Assembly (NCBI GenBank): GCA_028285625.1
Contig: JANQOX010000005.1
Span: 496,001-560,000, forward strand
Direction: 5' to 3'
DNA length: 64,000 nt
Source of the DNA: Myxococcota bacterium
GTDB lineage: Bacteria; Myxococcota_A; UBA9160; UBA6930
Shown: positions 7,733 through 16,826 of the stretch, in pieces
Layout of the letters: each line of letters begins with the position of its first letter
Numbering within the stretch: position 1 is the stretch's first letter
Made by a program: the position numbers and the translations under genes
Notes under the pieces: model-generated
What the model was told of the DNA's origin: nothing
Seen by the model: only the letters and a program-made list of their open reading frames with translations
Database searches by the model: none

Positions 7733-8797
7733 ATGCGGTTCGGCCTGTTGTCGGTCTTCCAGAACTATCGCGACGCGCGCGACGACGGCGACGTGATGCG
7801 CAGCGAGCTGGCCCTCGCCCGCCTCGGCGACGCGTTGGGCTACGACAGCTACTGGGCCACCGAGCACCACTTCTTCGGATACTCCATGTGCCCGGACAAC
7901 ATGCAGTGGCTGGCCCAGGTGGCGGGCTGTACCGAGCGGATCCGACTGGGCACGGGTGCCGTCATCATGCCGTGGAACGATCCGTACCGCGTCGCCGCGA
8001 AGATGGCACTCCTCGACCAGCAGTCGGGGGGACGCGCGCTGCTGGGGTTCGGCCGCGGACTCTCGCGCCGGGAGTACGAGCGCATGGGCGTGGACATGGG
8101 AGAGGCGCGCGAGCGCTTCGACGTGGGCACGGCCCAGGTGCTCGATGCACTGAACAAGGGCTGCTTCGAGCCCGACGAGCGCTGGTCGCGCCCGCGCGCC
8201 GAGCTGCGACCCGCACCCACCCGCGGTTTCGACGATCGGGTGTACGCCATCGGTGTGTCCCCCGAGTCGGCCGTGCAGGCGGCCGTCCTCGGCGCGCGGC
8301 TGATGGTGTTGGCCCAGGGCCCCTGGGAGGTCTTTCGCGACCAGGCGCTTCGACCCTACCAGGAGAAGTGGCGGTCGCTCCGCAGCACCGAGCCGCCGGT
8401 ACCCGTGGCCGGGCAGCTCGTCTACTGCCACGAGGATGCCGAGACCGCTCGCGAGCACGGCATGCAGTACGTGCGCGAGTACTTCTCGACCATCGCCGAG
8501 CACTACGAGATCGGGGGCGCACACTTCAAGGAGACGAAGGGCTACGAGTTCTACGCGAACGCCGCAGAGGCGATCCAGGCCATGGGTCTCGAGGCGCTGG
8601 CCGAGATCTATGCCGGCGTGAACACCTTCGGCGATCCCGAGGAGATCGCCGCACAGCTCCGGAACCAGCAGGAGATCCTGGAGTGCGACCACGACATCCT
8701 GTTCATCCCCAAGTACGGGTCGATGTCCCAGGAGGAGGCCGAGGCGTCGATGCGCCTGTTCGCGCACGAGGTGATTCCGCGCTTCGGTGCGGCCTGA
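7733..8797 (+). CDS. luciferase-like flavin monooxygenase (LLM class)
   Basis: Flavin- or F420-dependent oxidoreductase with the bacterial-luciferase TIM barrel, 354 residues. Visible features: the N-terminal strand MRFGLLSVFQNYRD, the active-site region YWATEHHFFGY with its paired His, the RLGTGAVIMPWNDP strand, and the phosphate-binding ALLGFGRGLSRREYERMG loop. Members oxidise aldehydes, sulfonates or fatty substrates using reduced flavin from a separate reductase. Nothing adjacent supplies the reductase. It converges on the SDR gene at 8817 with only 19 nt between, and no terminator is evident there. Confidence 0.88.
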   Translation: MRFGLLSVFQNYRDARDDGDVMRSELALARLGDALGYDSYWATEHHFFGYSMCPDNMQWLAQVAGCTERIRLGTGAVIMPWNDPYRVAAKMALLDQQSGGRALLGFGRGLSRREYERMGVDMGEARERFDVGTAQVLDALNKGCFEPDERWSRPRAELRPAPTRGFDDRVYAIGVSPESAVQAAVLGARLMVLAQGPWEVFRDQALRPYQEKWRSLRSTEPPVPVAGQLVYCHEDAETAREHGMQYVREYFSTIAEHYEIGGAHFKETKGYEFYANAAEAIQAMGLEALAEIYAGVNTFGDPEEIAAQLRNQQEILECDHDILFIPKYGSMSQEEAEASMRLFAHEVIPRFGAA

Positions 8798-8816
8798 ACG
8801 TCCGCGCTCTCTCGCG

Positions 8817-9596
8817 TCAGTTGTTCTTGACGCGCATGCCGCCGTCGACGGCGAGTGCGGCGCCGGTCACGTACGAGGCGGCCGGAAGCGCCAGCGAGAC
8901 CGTGAGCTGCGCAACCTCTTCGGGGTCGCCGTAGCGGCGCAACGGAACGCGTCGCCTGGCGAACTTGGTCTTGGCCTCGTCGGGGATCTCCTGGGTCATT
9001 CCGGTGTGGATCGGGCCCGGGCAGATGCAGTTGACCGTGATGCCTTCGCCCCCGAGCTCGACGGCGAGCGAACGCGTGAGCCCCACCACGCCGTGCTTGC
9101 TCGCGGTGTAGGGGCTGATGAACGCACTGCCGCCCAGGCCCTCGGTGGATGCCACGTTCACGATGCGACCCGCATCGCTGGCGCGCAGGTGGGGGAGCGC
9201 CGCGCGGATGAAATGGACGTAGGCGTCGAGGTTCACGGCGAACGTGGCGCGCCAGGTGCTCTCGAAGTCGTCTGCGCCGATCGGGGCGGCCAGGCTCACC
9301 CCGGCGTTGTTCACGAGCACGTCGAGCCCCCCGAACTGCTCGGCCACGGTGGCCACCGCCGGCGCGATCGCGCCGGTGTGCGAGACGTCCACCGCCTGGG
9401 CGCAGACCTCGCCGCCGGCCCCGCGAATCGCGGCGGCGGTCTCTTCGAGACCCTCCGCATTGCGGTCCACCACGCCCACGCGGGCGCCTTCGTCCGCGAA
9501 CAGGAAGGCCGTGGCTCGTCCCATGCCGCTGGCTGCGCCCGTCACCAGGACGTTGCGCCCCGCCAGCGAGCGGGAGAGTTTCGTGAGTCGCGCCAT
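8817..9596 (-). CDS. SDR family NAD(P)-dependent oxidoreductase
   Basis: Classical short-chain dehydrogenase/reductase, 259 residues, the usual length. The Rossmann motif TGAASGMG (residues 19-26), NNAG near residue 97, and catalytic YTASK (Tyr163, Lys167) are all intact; the C-terminal VTGAALAVDGGMRVKNN is typical of FabG-like alcohol dehydrogenases. It interconverts a hydroxyl and a keto group on an unknown substrate. It is encoded alone on the minus strand, divergent from the alkylsulfatase gene. Confidence 0.92.
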   Translation of the reverse strand: MARLTKLSRSLAGRNVLVTGAASGMGRATAFLFADEGARVGVVDRNAEGLEETAAAIRGAGGEVCAQAVDVSHTGAIAPAVATVAEQFGGLDVLVNNAGVSLAAPIGADDFESTWRATFAVNLDAYVHFIRAALPHLRASDAGRIVNVASTEGLGGSAFISPYTASKHGVVGLTRSLAVELGGEGITVNCICPGPIHTGMTQEIPDEAKTKFARRRVPLRRYGDPEEVAQLTVSLALPAASYVTGAALAVDGGMRVKNN

Positions 9597-9706
9597 GGTC
9601 GATTCCTCGGGTGACGGGTTCGGGGGCCCAGTCTAGGGCGCTGCGCGGCGCCTGCCGCCGTCTTGCGCCATCCTCGGTCGCCCATCCACCGTCGGGAGGT
9701 CGCGCG

Positions 9707-11701
9707 ATGAGAAGTCACGGCACGTTCGGGGGCGTCCTCCTGCTTTGGGTGTCGCTTGCCATGGGTTGCGGCGAGCCGGCGCCCGACGGATCGGCTGCGG
9801 CGCCCGGCTCCCAGGGCAACACCCCCCCGACCGCCGAGACCCGCCGCGTGATTGCGGAAGCGGTCGCCGGGCTGCCTCTCGACGACCAGGCGGACTTCGA
9901 GGCTGCCGAGCAAGGGCTCGTCGCGCGCGAGGAAGGCCTCGTGATCCGCAGCGAGGACGGCAGCGTCACCTGGGACACCACGAGCTACGACTTCCAGGCC
10001 GGGGAGGCGCCGCCGAGCGTGCACCCGAGCCTCTGGCGCCAGGCGCAGCTCAACAACCTGCACGGTCTCTACCGCGTCGCCGACGGCATTCATCAGGTAC
10101 GCGGGTACGACCTCTCCAACATGACCCTCATCCAGGGTGAGACGGGCTGGATCGTGGTCGATCCGCTCACGACGGAGGAGACCGCGGCCGCGGCGTTGGC
10201 GTTGGCGCGCAAGCACCTCGGGAATTCGCCGGTCGTGGCGGTGATCCTCACGCACAGTCACATCGACCACTTCGGGGGCATCCGGGGCGTGGTCTCGCCC
10301 GACGACGTGGCCGCAGGCCGCGTTCGCGTGGTGGCGCCGCGCCACTTCGTGGACGAGGCCACCAGCGAGAACGTGCTCGCAGGCGTCGCCATGGGCCGCC
10401 GGTCCTCGTTCATGTACGGGTTCAACCTCGAACGAAGTCCAATGGGTCACGTGGGTAGCGGCCTCGGCAAGGAGCCCGCGCGAGGGACCTTCGCGATCCT
10501 TCCGCCCACCGACATCGTCGACCGCACGCCCCAGGAGATGGAAATCGACGGCGTGCGCTTCGTGTTCCAGTACGCCCCCGACTCCGAAGCGCCGGCCGAG
10601 CTCATGTTCTATCTGCCGGATCAGAAGGCATTCTGCGGGGCCGAGGTCGTGTCGCGAACCATGCACAACCTCTACACCCTGCGCGGCGCCAAGGTGCGCG
10701 ACGCGCTCAAGTGGAGTGGATACATCGACGAGGCGCTCGTCCTGTTCGGTGACGCCGAAGTCGCGTTCGCGAGCCACCACTGGCCGACGTTCGGGCGTGA
10801 GGCGATCCACGACTACCTGAAGAAGCAGCGCGACACCTACAAGTACATCCACGACCAGACGTTGCGGTTGGCCAACGGGGGCGCCACGCCTCGAGAGATC
10901 GCCGAGCAGCTGGAGCTGCCGGCCGAACTCGCACCGAGCTTCGCGAACCGGGGCTACTACGGCACGCTGCGCCACAACGCCAAGGCCGTCTACCAGGGCT
11001 ACTTCGGCTGGTACGACGGCAACCCGGCCAACCTGAACCCGCTGCCGCCCGAGGACGCCGCGGTGCGCTACGTGGAGGCCATGGGGGGCGCCGACGCCGT
11101 GCTGGCGACCGCCCAGGCCGCCTTCGACGACGGCGACTACCGCTGGGTGGCCACGCTCCTCGATCACCTCGTCTTCGCCGAGCCCGATCGCGGCGACGCG
11201 CGCGCGCTGCTCGCGCAGACCTACGACCAGCTGGGCTACCAGGCCGAGTCGGGGCCCTGGCGTGACGTGTACCTGGCGGCCGCGCTCGAGCTTCGCGAGG
11301 GCATCGCACCTGCGGTGATCGACCTCTCCGCCGCGGGTGACCTGCTGCGCTACACGCCGGTGAGTCGCTTCTTCGACTCGATGGCCGCGCGCATCGACGG
11401 CCCCGCCGCTTCGGGCAAACAGCTGGTGCTGAACTTCGTCTTCACCGACGTCGGAGAGACCCACGTGTTGCGGCTGGAGAACGCCGTGCTCAACCACCGC
11501 CAGGAGCCGGAGGCCCCGGATGCACAGGCCACCGTGCGGCTCACCAAGGACTTCTGGCTTCGCCTGATCACGGGCCAGGCGGGGCTTCGCGAGATGATCT
11601 TCTCCGACGATCTCGAGGTGACCGGGAGCCGGCTCGACGTGCTGGCGCTGTTCAGCCTGATGGAGGCCCCCGACACCAACTTCCCGATCGTCACGCCCTG
11701 A
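9707..11701 (+). CDS. alkyl/aryl-sulfatase lipoprotein, metallo-beta-lactamase fold (SdsA1-like)
   Basis: Zn-dependent alkylsulfatase of 664 residues that hydrolyses alkyl sulfates such as dodecyl sulfate to alcohol and sulfate. ATG 9707 follows GGAGGT; the signal sequence ends in LAMGC, so Cys21 is a likely lipidated residue and the enzyme sits in the periplasm or on the outer membrane. Domains in order: MBL catalytic domain with THSHIDHFGG (His183, His185, Asp187, His188), an all-alpha dimerisation domain around residues 420-530, and a C-terminal SCP2-like domain. Its 3' end lies 8 nt before an amidase gene, suggesting an operon that cleaves xenobiotic or natural sulfated lipids. Confidence 0.93.
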   Translation: MRSHGTFGGVLLLWVSLAMGCGEPAPDGSAAAPGSQGNTPPTAETRRVIAEAVAGLPLDDQADFEAAEQGLVAREEGLVIRSEDGSVTWDTTSYDFQAGEAPPSVHPSLWRQAQLNNLHGLYRVADGIHQVRGYDLSNMTLIQGETGWIVVDPLTTEETAAAALALARKHLGNSPVVAVILTHSHIDHFGGIRGVVSPDDVAAGRVRVVAPRHFVDEATSENVLAGVAMGRRSSFMYGFNLERSPMGHVGSGLGKEPARGTFAILPPTDIVDRTPQEMEIDGVRFVFQYAPDSEAPAELMFYLPDQKAFCGAEVVSRTMHNLYTLRGAKVRDALKWSGYIDEALVLFGDAEVAFASHHWPTFGREAIHDYLKKQRDTYKYIHDQTLRLANGGATPREIAEQLELPAELAPSFANRGYYGTLRHNAKAVYQGYFGWYDGNPANLNPLPPEDAAVRYVEAMGGADAVLATAQAAFDDGDYRWVATLLDHLVFAEPDRGDARALLAQTYDQLGYQAESGPWRDVYLAAALELREGIAPAVIDLSAAGDLLRYTPVSRFFDSMAARIDGPAASGKQLVLNFVFTDVGETHVLRLENAVLNHRQEPEAPDAQATVRLTKDFWLRLITGQAGLREMIFSDDLEVTGSRLDVLALFSLMEAPDTNFPIVTP

Positions 11702-11709
11702 CGGGCGAC

Positions 11710-13137
11710 GTGTCGGTGTCCGATCCCTGCCTGCTGTCGGCACGCGAGCTCGCTGCGCAGCTTCGCGCCGGCCGCCTCTCTGCGGTCGAGACGATGTCGG
11801 CGCACCTCGACCGTATCGATCGACTCGACCCCCAGCTCGGCGCGATCTGCACGCGCCTGCCGCGCGAAGGGTTGCTCGCACGCGCCGCAGAGGCGGACGC
11901 GAGACGCTCGCGCGGAGAGGCGCTGGGCCCGCTCCACGGGCTCCCCATGGCGGTCAAGGACCTGGTCGAGACGCGCGGCATCCGCACGACGTTCGGCAGC
12001 ACGATCTTCGCCGACTACGTGCCGCGCCGAAACGCGTTGCTCGTCGACCGACTGGAGTCGGCCGGCGCGATCGTGCTGGGCAAGACCAACGTGCCCGAGT
12101 TCGGTGCCGGATCGCAGACCTTCAACGAGGTCTTCGGCCCGACGCGCAACCCCTGGGATCCGACCCGGACCCCTGGCGGCAGCAGCGGCGGCGCGGCCGC
12201 AGCGCTGGCGGCACGCATGGTTCCTCTGGCCGACGGCAGCGACATGGGCGGCTCGCTTCGCAATCCCGCCGCCTTCTGCGGCGTGGTCGGCTTCCGTCCC
12301 TCGCTCGGGCGCGTTCCCACCTGGCCGAGCGACACGCGCCACCTGCCGCGGCTCTCGATCGACGGGCCCATGGCCAGGAGCGTCGCCGATGCGGCGTTGC
12401 TGCTCTCGGTGCTGGCGGGTGCGGACGCGCGCGACCCGCAGAGCTGGGGCGAAGCGCCCAGCGCGCTGGCCGAACCCCTCGATCGGGACGTGCGAGGGCT
12501 TCGCGCTGCCTGGGGTGGTGACCTCGGCGGCATGGCCGTAGCGCGCGAAGTGATGCGGGTGTGCCGCGAGGCGCTTCCGGTCTTCGAATCGCTCGGCTTC
12601 CAGCTGACCGAGCGCGCACCCGACCTCGCGGGTGCGATGGACGCGTTCCAGGTCCAGCGCGCGCTCCACTTCGCCGCGCTCGGCTCCCGGATCCCCGCCG
12701 CGCAGCGCGACCGGCTCAAGGACACCGTGCGTTGGAACTTCGAGAAGGGGATGGCGCTCACGGCCGAAGAGATCCTCGCCGCCGAGCGCGCGCGCGGCCG
12801 CATCGTCGACGAGGTGGCGACGTTCTTCGAAGCGGTCGACGTGCTCCTGCTGCCGACGACCCAGGTCGCACCGTTTCCGATCGAGACCGAGTGGGTGCGC
12901 GAGATCGAGGGGCGCGTGATGCCGACCTACATCGACTGGATGGAGAGCTGCTGCGCCATCAGCGTGACGGGCCTGCCCGCGATCTCGGTGCCCTGCGGCT
13001 TCACGGACGCCGGCCTGCCCGTGGGACTCCAGATCGTCGGGGGTCCCCGGCGCGATCGCCTGGTCCTCGAGGTAGCCCACGCCTACGAGTCGGCCACGCC
13101 CTGGAAGGACCGCCTGCCGGCCCTGGCCGCGGCATAG
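11710..13137 (+). CDS. amidase signature family hydrolase
   Basis: 475-residue amidase with the complete Ser-cisSer-Lys triad: Lys83 in MAVKDLVETRG, cis-Ser in TPGGSSGGAAAA (158/159), and nucleophile Ser182 in DMGGSLRNPAAF. It releases ammonia or an amine from an amide. The start is GTG 11710, 8 nt after the alkylsulfatase stop, so the two are probably one transcript. Family members range from bulk amidases to the GatA subunit; the absence of GatB/GatC neighbours and the divergent C-terminus make a catabolic amidase more likely. No signal peptide, hence cytosolic. Confidence 0.93.
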   Translation: MSVSDPCLLSARELAAQLRAGRLSAVETMSAHLDRIDRLDPQLGAICTRLPREGLLARAAEADARRSRGEALGPLHGLPMAVKDLVETRGIRTTFGSTIFADYVPRRNALLVDRLESAGAIVLGKTNVPEFGAGSQTFNEVFGPTRNPWDPTRTPGGSSGGAAAALAARMVPLADGSDMGGSLRNPAAFCGVVGFRPSLGRVPTWPSDTRHLPRLSIDGPMARSVADAALLLSVLAGADARDPQSWGEAPSALAEPLDRDVRGLRAAWGGDLGGMAVAREVMRVCREALPVFESLGFQLTERAPDLAGAMDAFQVQRALHFAALGSRIPAAQRDRLKDTVRWNFEKGMALTAEEILAAERARGRIVDEVATFFEAVDVLLLPTTQVAPFPIETEWVREIEGRVMPTYIDWMESCCAISVTGLPAISVPCGFTDAGLPVGLQIVGGPRRDRLVLEVAHAYESATPWKDRLPALAAA

Positions 13138-13170
13138 CGCCGCGCGCACGCTGCGGCCGAGCGCGTCCGG

Positions 13171-13878
13171 CTACGGGCTCGGTGTGGCCGCCAGCAGGTC
13201 TCGACAGTTCGGCGAGGTGGCGATGCTGTCGGGATCGGGGGCGGTTCCGAGGGGGCCGTCGGCGGCGACCATGCTCACCCCGTACCAGTGCTGCTCACTC
13301 TTGAAATGGTGCAGGCGATGCCGCCGCACCAGCTCTCGGTAGCGCGAGATCGGCGCGACCCAGGGGACGTGCGCCAGGGTATGCACCCACTCGTAGTGCA
13401 GGCCCAGCGCGAAGATGGCGACCAGGGCCGTCGCCGCGGTGGCGAGGTCGGGCGTGAGCAGCCATGCGAGGCCCACGGCCAGGGGTAGCGAGTAGAGGAA
13501 GGACGTCGCGGGAATGAACAGCAGGTCGATCCGAAAGGGGTCGGCGTGGTGGGCGCGGTGACTGCGCGGCAGCAGGGGGTCGATGGTGCGTCCGAACAGC
13601 TGGAAGGGCCGGGCGTGCAGCACGAACACGTGGATCAGCCACTCGACCAGAGGCCACGCCAGGAGCACCACGCCGGCCGCCAGCGCATCGCGCCAGGAGA
13701 GAGCGCCCAACGAGGCGCGCGCGGCGCCCGCCAGCACCAGGGCGAGCAGCAGGATGCGCGCACTCGCCTGTCGCGAGAACAGGTGGAGCAGGGCGCCGAG
13801 CGTCTTGGGGCCGTCGGCCAAGGTGGCTGCCCGCGTCTGGCCGGAGTCGACCTGCGCCGCGTCGATCGTGGGGCTCAT
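13171..13878 (-). CDS. membrane fatty-acid-hydroxylase superfamily protein
   Basis: Integral-membrane di-iron enzyme of the fatty acid hydroxylase/sterol desaturase superfamily, 235 residues with about four hydrophobic helices. Histidine clusters typical of the di-iron centre are visible: WLIHVFVLH, LLPRSHRAHHADP, EWVHTLAHVPW and RRHRLHHFKSEQHWYGVS. It would use O2 to hydroxylate or desaturate a lipid. Its ATG overlaps the stop of the GntR gene by 4 nt (ATGA), so the two are translationally coupled and the regulator probably controls the pair. Confidence 0.87.
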   Translation of the reverse strand: MSPTIDAAQVDSGQTRAATLADGPKTLGALLHLFSRQASARILLLALVLAGAARASLGALSWRDALAAGVVLLAWPLVEWLIHVFVLHARPFQLFGRTIDPLLPRSHRAHHADPFRIDLLFIPATSFLYSLPLAVGLAWLLTPDLATAATALVAIFALGLHYEWVHTLAHVPWVAPISRYRELVRRHRLHHFKSEQHWYGVSMVAADGPLGTAPDPDSIATSPNCRDLLAATPSP

Positions 13879-14609
13879 CGGGCATCCTCCTGCTGGTGTT
13901 CGAGCGCGGCGAGCGCGGTCAGCAGGGCGCGCTCACCGCGGCCGACCAGTGCCCGCGCCTCGGTTTCGGCCAGGGGCGCATTCGACGCACCGATCGCCGC
14001 GGCCAGCCGCCCGTAGCCCTCGGCATCGCGGAGCTCCTCCTCGATCACCGGGCGCACCAGGGGCAGCGCGCGCGAATACACGTCGTGCAGGGAGTTCCAG
14101 GCCAGCCGGTACGCGAGGTTCTGCGAGCCCGCCACGACGGCGGTCCAGTAGCGCACCGCCAGACCCTGGAGCGCCTCGAGGTCGTCGGTGCCGGACATGG
14201 CATCGACCTCGGCGGTGAGGGCTTCGGCGACGGGCGCGCCTCCGCGCAGCGCAGCCAGGCGCGCGGCATCCGGCGCCAGCGCCGAACGCATCTCGACGAT
14301 GCCGCGCACCACCGCCGTGTCGATGGTTCCGTCGGCGCCCACCAGGAGGGCCGGCAGCAGATCGAGCCCGGCCCGCTCGCGATAGTCGAGCACGCGAGAG
14401 GTGCCGCCATGGCGAACCGAGATCAGCCGCGCCTGTTCGAGGCGCCGCAGCGCCTCGCGGACGGCACCGCGGTTCACGCCCAGGGCTTCGCAGAGCGCGC
14501 GCTCCGCGGGGAGCGGCTCGCCGGGGGACAGGGCACCCTGGACGATGCGATCGCGCAGCTGCACGAAGACGGCGTCGGAGAGCGAGCTGCGCGGGATCGG
14601 GTCGAGCAT
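13875..14609 (-). CDS. GntR/FadR family transcriptional regulator
   Basis: 244-residue regulator: N-terminal winged helix (SDAVFVQLRDRIVQGALSPG, PAERALCEALGVNRGAVREA) and a C-terminal all-helical FCD-like domain, as in FadR-type acyl or carboxylate sensors. The ATG at 14609 is preceded on the minus strand by AGGAGG. The first gene of a two-gene operon with the membrane hydroxylase, so it probably autoregulates that operon and perhaps the divergent EEP gene; a perfect dyad lies in the shared upstream region. Confidence 0.9.
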   Translation of the reverse strand: MLDPIPRSSLSDAVFVQLRDRIVQGALSPGEPLPAERALCEALGVNRGAVREALRRLEQARLISVRHGGTSRVLDYRERAGLDLLPALLVGADGTIDTAVVRGIVEMRSALAPDAARLAALRGGAPVAEALTAEVDAMSGTDDLEALQGLAVRYWTAVVAGSQNLAYRLAWNSLHDVYSRALPLVRPVIEEELRDAEGYGRLAAAIGASNAPLAETEARALVGRGERALLTALAALEHQQEDAR

Positions 14610-14638
14610 GGGTCCTCCTGGCCCCCTGAGAGTCCGCA

Positions 14639-14652
14639 ATCTGGTCAGATTG
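14639..14652. promoter_or_regulatory. dyad AATCTG-GT-CAGATT in a divergent promoter region
   Basis: A perfect 6-2-6 inverted repeat sits in the AT-rich intergenic region between the GntR gene and the EEP gene, next to TTGTCA at 14650, a possible -35 for the rightward gene. Position and shape suit a GntR operator, but I cannot test binding. Confidence 0.45.
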
Positions 14653-14721
14653 TCAACTGGTAATACAAAATCTGTGCTAGGGTGCGCCCATCCGCATCCC
14701 TGCGCCCTGCGAGGACCTCCC

Positions 14722-15750
14722 GTGCCCGAGCCCCATCCCCAGCCGCTCTCGAAGCGACCGCCGAGCCGACGGTCGCGGTGGGCGGCGCTGGCACGGCTGT
14801 GCGCGGGTGCGGTGCTGCTGCTCGTCGCCCTGGTTGGCGTGGCCGGCCTGCGCAACGGGCGGGTGGAGGCCGCCACCGGATTCCACGCCAGCCCGCTGCT
14901 CTCGAGCCCACCGCCGCCCCTCGAAGCGCCCGTCGAGCTGCGGGTGGTCACCTTCAACGTGGCCTGCGGCTATCTCTTCACGGGCAACCGGCACGAGCGT
15001 CTCCGGGCCATCGCCCAGGTGCTGCGCGACCTCGACCCGGACCTGGTGGGCCTGCAAGAGGCGTTCATCGCCGAAGACCGCGCCCTGCTCCGCGAGGCGC
15101 TCGCCGGAACCCGTCTCGCTCACGACGTGCGCTTCCCGGGTGCCACCGTGGGCAACGGGCTTTGGATCCTCTCGGCCCACCCGATCGTCGAGAGCTGGTT
15201 CCATCGCTATCGCGACGGCGGGCGCTGGTATCGCCTGTGGCAGGGAGACTGGTGGGCCGGCAAGGGGGTGGGGCTGGCGCGCGTGGCGCTCCCCGGTGGC
15301 GGCGTCGTCGACTTCTACGACACCCACGCGCTGGCCGGCCGCGGAAACGCCGACGACCCCGCCGTGCGCATGCGCCAGATGGACGAACTCGCGCGATTCG
15401 TGGCGGCCTCGCGCCACGGGTCGGGCCCGGCCTTCGTGGTGGGCGACCTGAACGCACTGCCGACGAGCGCCGAGTACCGGCATGCCGTGGCCGAGGCCGG
15501 CCTGCAGCGCATGATGAGCCTCGACTCGCGGCTCGACCACATCTTCGCGGTGTCCGACGCCGGCTATCGCTTCGAGCTTCTCGAGACCGTCGAGATCCGG
15601 GGCACCACCCAGGCTCCGCGCCCCGAGCTCTTCCTCGGTCGCATGCCGCGCCCGATGGAGTTGGTTCGCCATTACACCGGCGGCCCGGGCGAGACACGGC
15701 TCAGCGACCACCCGGGCTACGTGAGCACGATTCGCGTGGTTCCGCAGTAG
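14722..15750 (+). CDS. endonuclease/exonuclease/phosphatase family protein, membrane-anchored
   Basis: 342 residues from GTG 14722. A single N-terminal hydrophobic helix (about residues 24-48, Ala/Leu/Val-rich) anchors or exports it; the rest is an EEP (exo-endo-phos) domain with VVTFNVACGY, VGLQEAF (metal-ligand Glu), DTHALAGRGN, VGDLNALPTS and the terminal SDHPGY His-Asp motif. Exported EEP proteins are often sphingomyelinase- or phosphoesterase-like, so lipid head-group or phosphate ester cleavage outside the cytoplasm is plausible. It is divergent from the GntR/hydroxylase operon and precedes an aldo/keto reductase by 61 nt. Confidence 0.85.
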   Translation: MPEPHPQPLSKRPPSRRSRWAALARLCAGAVLLLVALVGVAGLRNGRVEAATGFHASPLLSSPPPPLEAPVELRVVTFNVACGYLFTGNRHERLRAIAQVLRDLDPDLVGLQEAFIAEDRALLREALAGTRLAHDVRFPGATVGNGLWILSAHPIVESWFHRYRDGGRWYRLWQGDWWAGKGVGLARVALPGGGVVDFYDTHALAGRGNADDPAVRMRQMDELARFVAASRHGSGPAFVVGDLNALPTSAEYRHAVAEAGLQRMMSLDSRLDHIFAVSDAGYRFELLETVEIRGTTQAPRPELFLGRMPRPMELVRHYTGGPGETRLSDHPGYVSTIRVVPQ

Positions 15751-15811
15751 CGCCAGGGTTCCGGCGGGCGGACGGGGGATGCGGCATGATCGCGCCCTCG
15801 GAGGGTCCCCC

Positions 15812-16822
15812 ATGGAATACGTTCGCCTCGGTGAGACCGGTATGCAGGTGTCGCGCATCTGTCTCGGTTGCATGAGCTACGGCAGCCCCGAGTGGCGCCC
15901 CTGGGTGCTCGACGAGGACGCCGCGCGCCCCTTCTTCGAACGCGCCGTCGAGGCGGGCATCAACTTCTTCGACACCGCCAACATGTACTCGCTCGGCCGC
16001 AGCGAAGAGGTGACCGGTCGCTGGCTACGCGAGTTCGCGAGCCGCGACGAAGTGGTGATTGCGACCAAGGTCCACTTCCCCATGAGCAGCCGCCCGAACA
16101 TGGGCGGTCTATCGCGAAAGCACATCCAGCAGGCGTGCGAAGACAGCCTGCGGCGCCTGGGTGTGGAGACGATCGACCTGTACCAGATCCACCGGCTCGA
16201 TCCGCACACGCCCATCGAAGAGACGTTGGCTGCGCTCGATGGTCTCGTGCAGCAGGGCAAGGTGCGGTACCTGGGCGCGAGCTCCATGTACGCATGGGAG
16301 TTCATGCACGCGCTGCGGGCCTCGGACGCGCGGGGCTGGTCGCGCTTCGTGAGCATGCAGAACCACTACAACCTCGTGTACCGCGAAGAAGAGCGTGAGA
16401 TGCTGCCGCTGTGCGAGACCGAGGGTGTGAGCGCGATCCCGTGGTCTCCCCTCGCGCGCGGCATGCTGGCGGGTACGCGCACGAAGCTGGGCGATGACTC
16501 GACGGTACGCTCGGGCAGCGACGGGCTCGACCAGATCCTCTACGACCAGCCGTCGGACTGGGACGTGGTCGAAGCCCTGCGCAAGGTCGCCGCGGCCCGC
16601 GAAGCGAAACCCGCCCAGGTGGCGCTCGCCTGGCTGCTCGGTCGCCCCGCCGTGGCCGCACCCATCGTCGGCGCGACGAAGCTCTCCCATCTGGAAGACG
16701 CCCTCGAGGCCGTCGACCTGGCGCTCACGGGCGAAGAGGTGGAGGCGCTCGAGGCGCCGTACCAGGCGCATCCCGTGAAGGGGCTCGGCCCCAGCCGGCC
16801 GTGGTCATGGCGCCGCCACTAG
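15812..16822 (+). CDS. aldo/keto reductase
   Basis: NADPH-dependent reductase of the AKR superfamily, 336 residues, starting at ATG 15812 after GGAGGG. The catalytic tetrad is intact: Asp54 and Tyr59 (FFDTANMYSLG), Lys86 (IATKVHF) and His127 (YQIHRLDP). The C-terminal APIVGATKLSHLEDAL block binds cofactor. The pattern is that of the YajO/Tas-like general stress or sugar aldehyde reductases. The stop is 4 nt before the next start, so translation of the deacetylase is probably coupled. Confidence 0.93.
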   Translation: MEYVRLGETGMQVSRICLGCMSYGSPEWRPWVLDEDAARPFFERAVEAGINFFDTANMYSLGRSEEVTGRWLREFASRDEVVIATKVHFPMSSRPNMGGLSRKHIQQACEDSLRRLGVETIDLYQIHRLDPHTPIEETLAALDGLVQQGKVRYLGASSMYAWEFMHALRASDARGWSRFVSMQNHYNLVYREEEREMLPLCETEGVSAIPWSPLARGMLAGTRTKLGDDSTVRSGSDGLDQILYDQPSDWDVVEALRKVAAAREAKPAQVALAWLLGRPAVAAPIVGATKLSHLEDALEAVDLALTGEEVEALEAPYQAHPVKGLGPSRPWSWRRH

Positions 16823-16826
16823 CCGC

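Noticed and set aside
8952..8990. Selenocysteine or frameshift candidates in other genes
   Set aside because: I looked for other in-frame TGA codons followed by matching protein sequence near redox motifs and noticed none beyond the peroxiredoxin-like gene; this was by eye and not exhaustive.
9542..11881. A 779-codon minus-strand frame
   Set aside because: Antisense shadow of the alkylsulfatase gene; no motifs, skewed composition.
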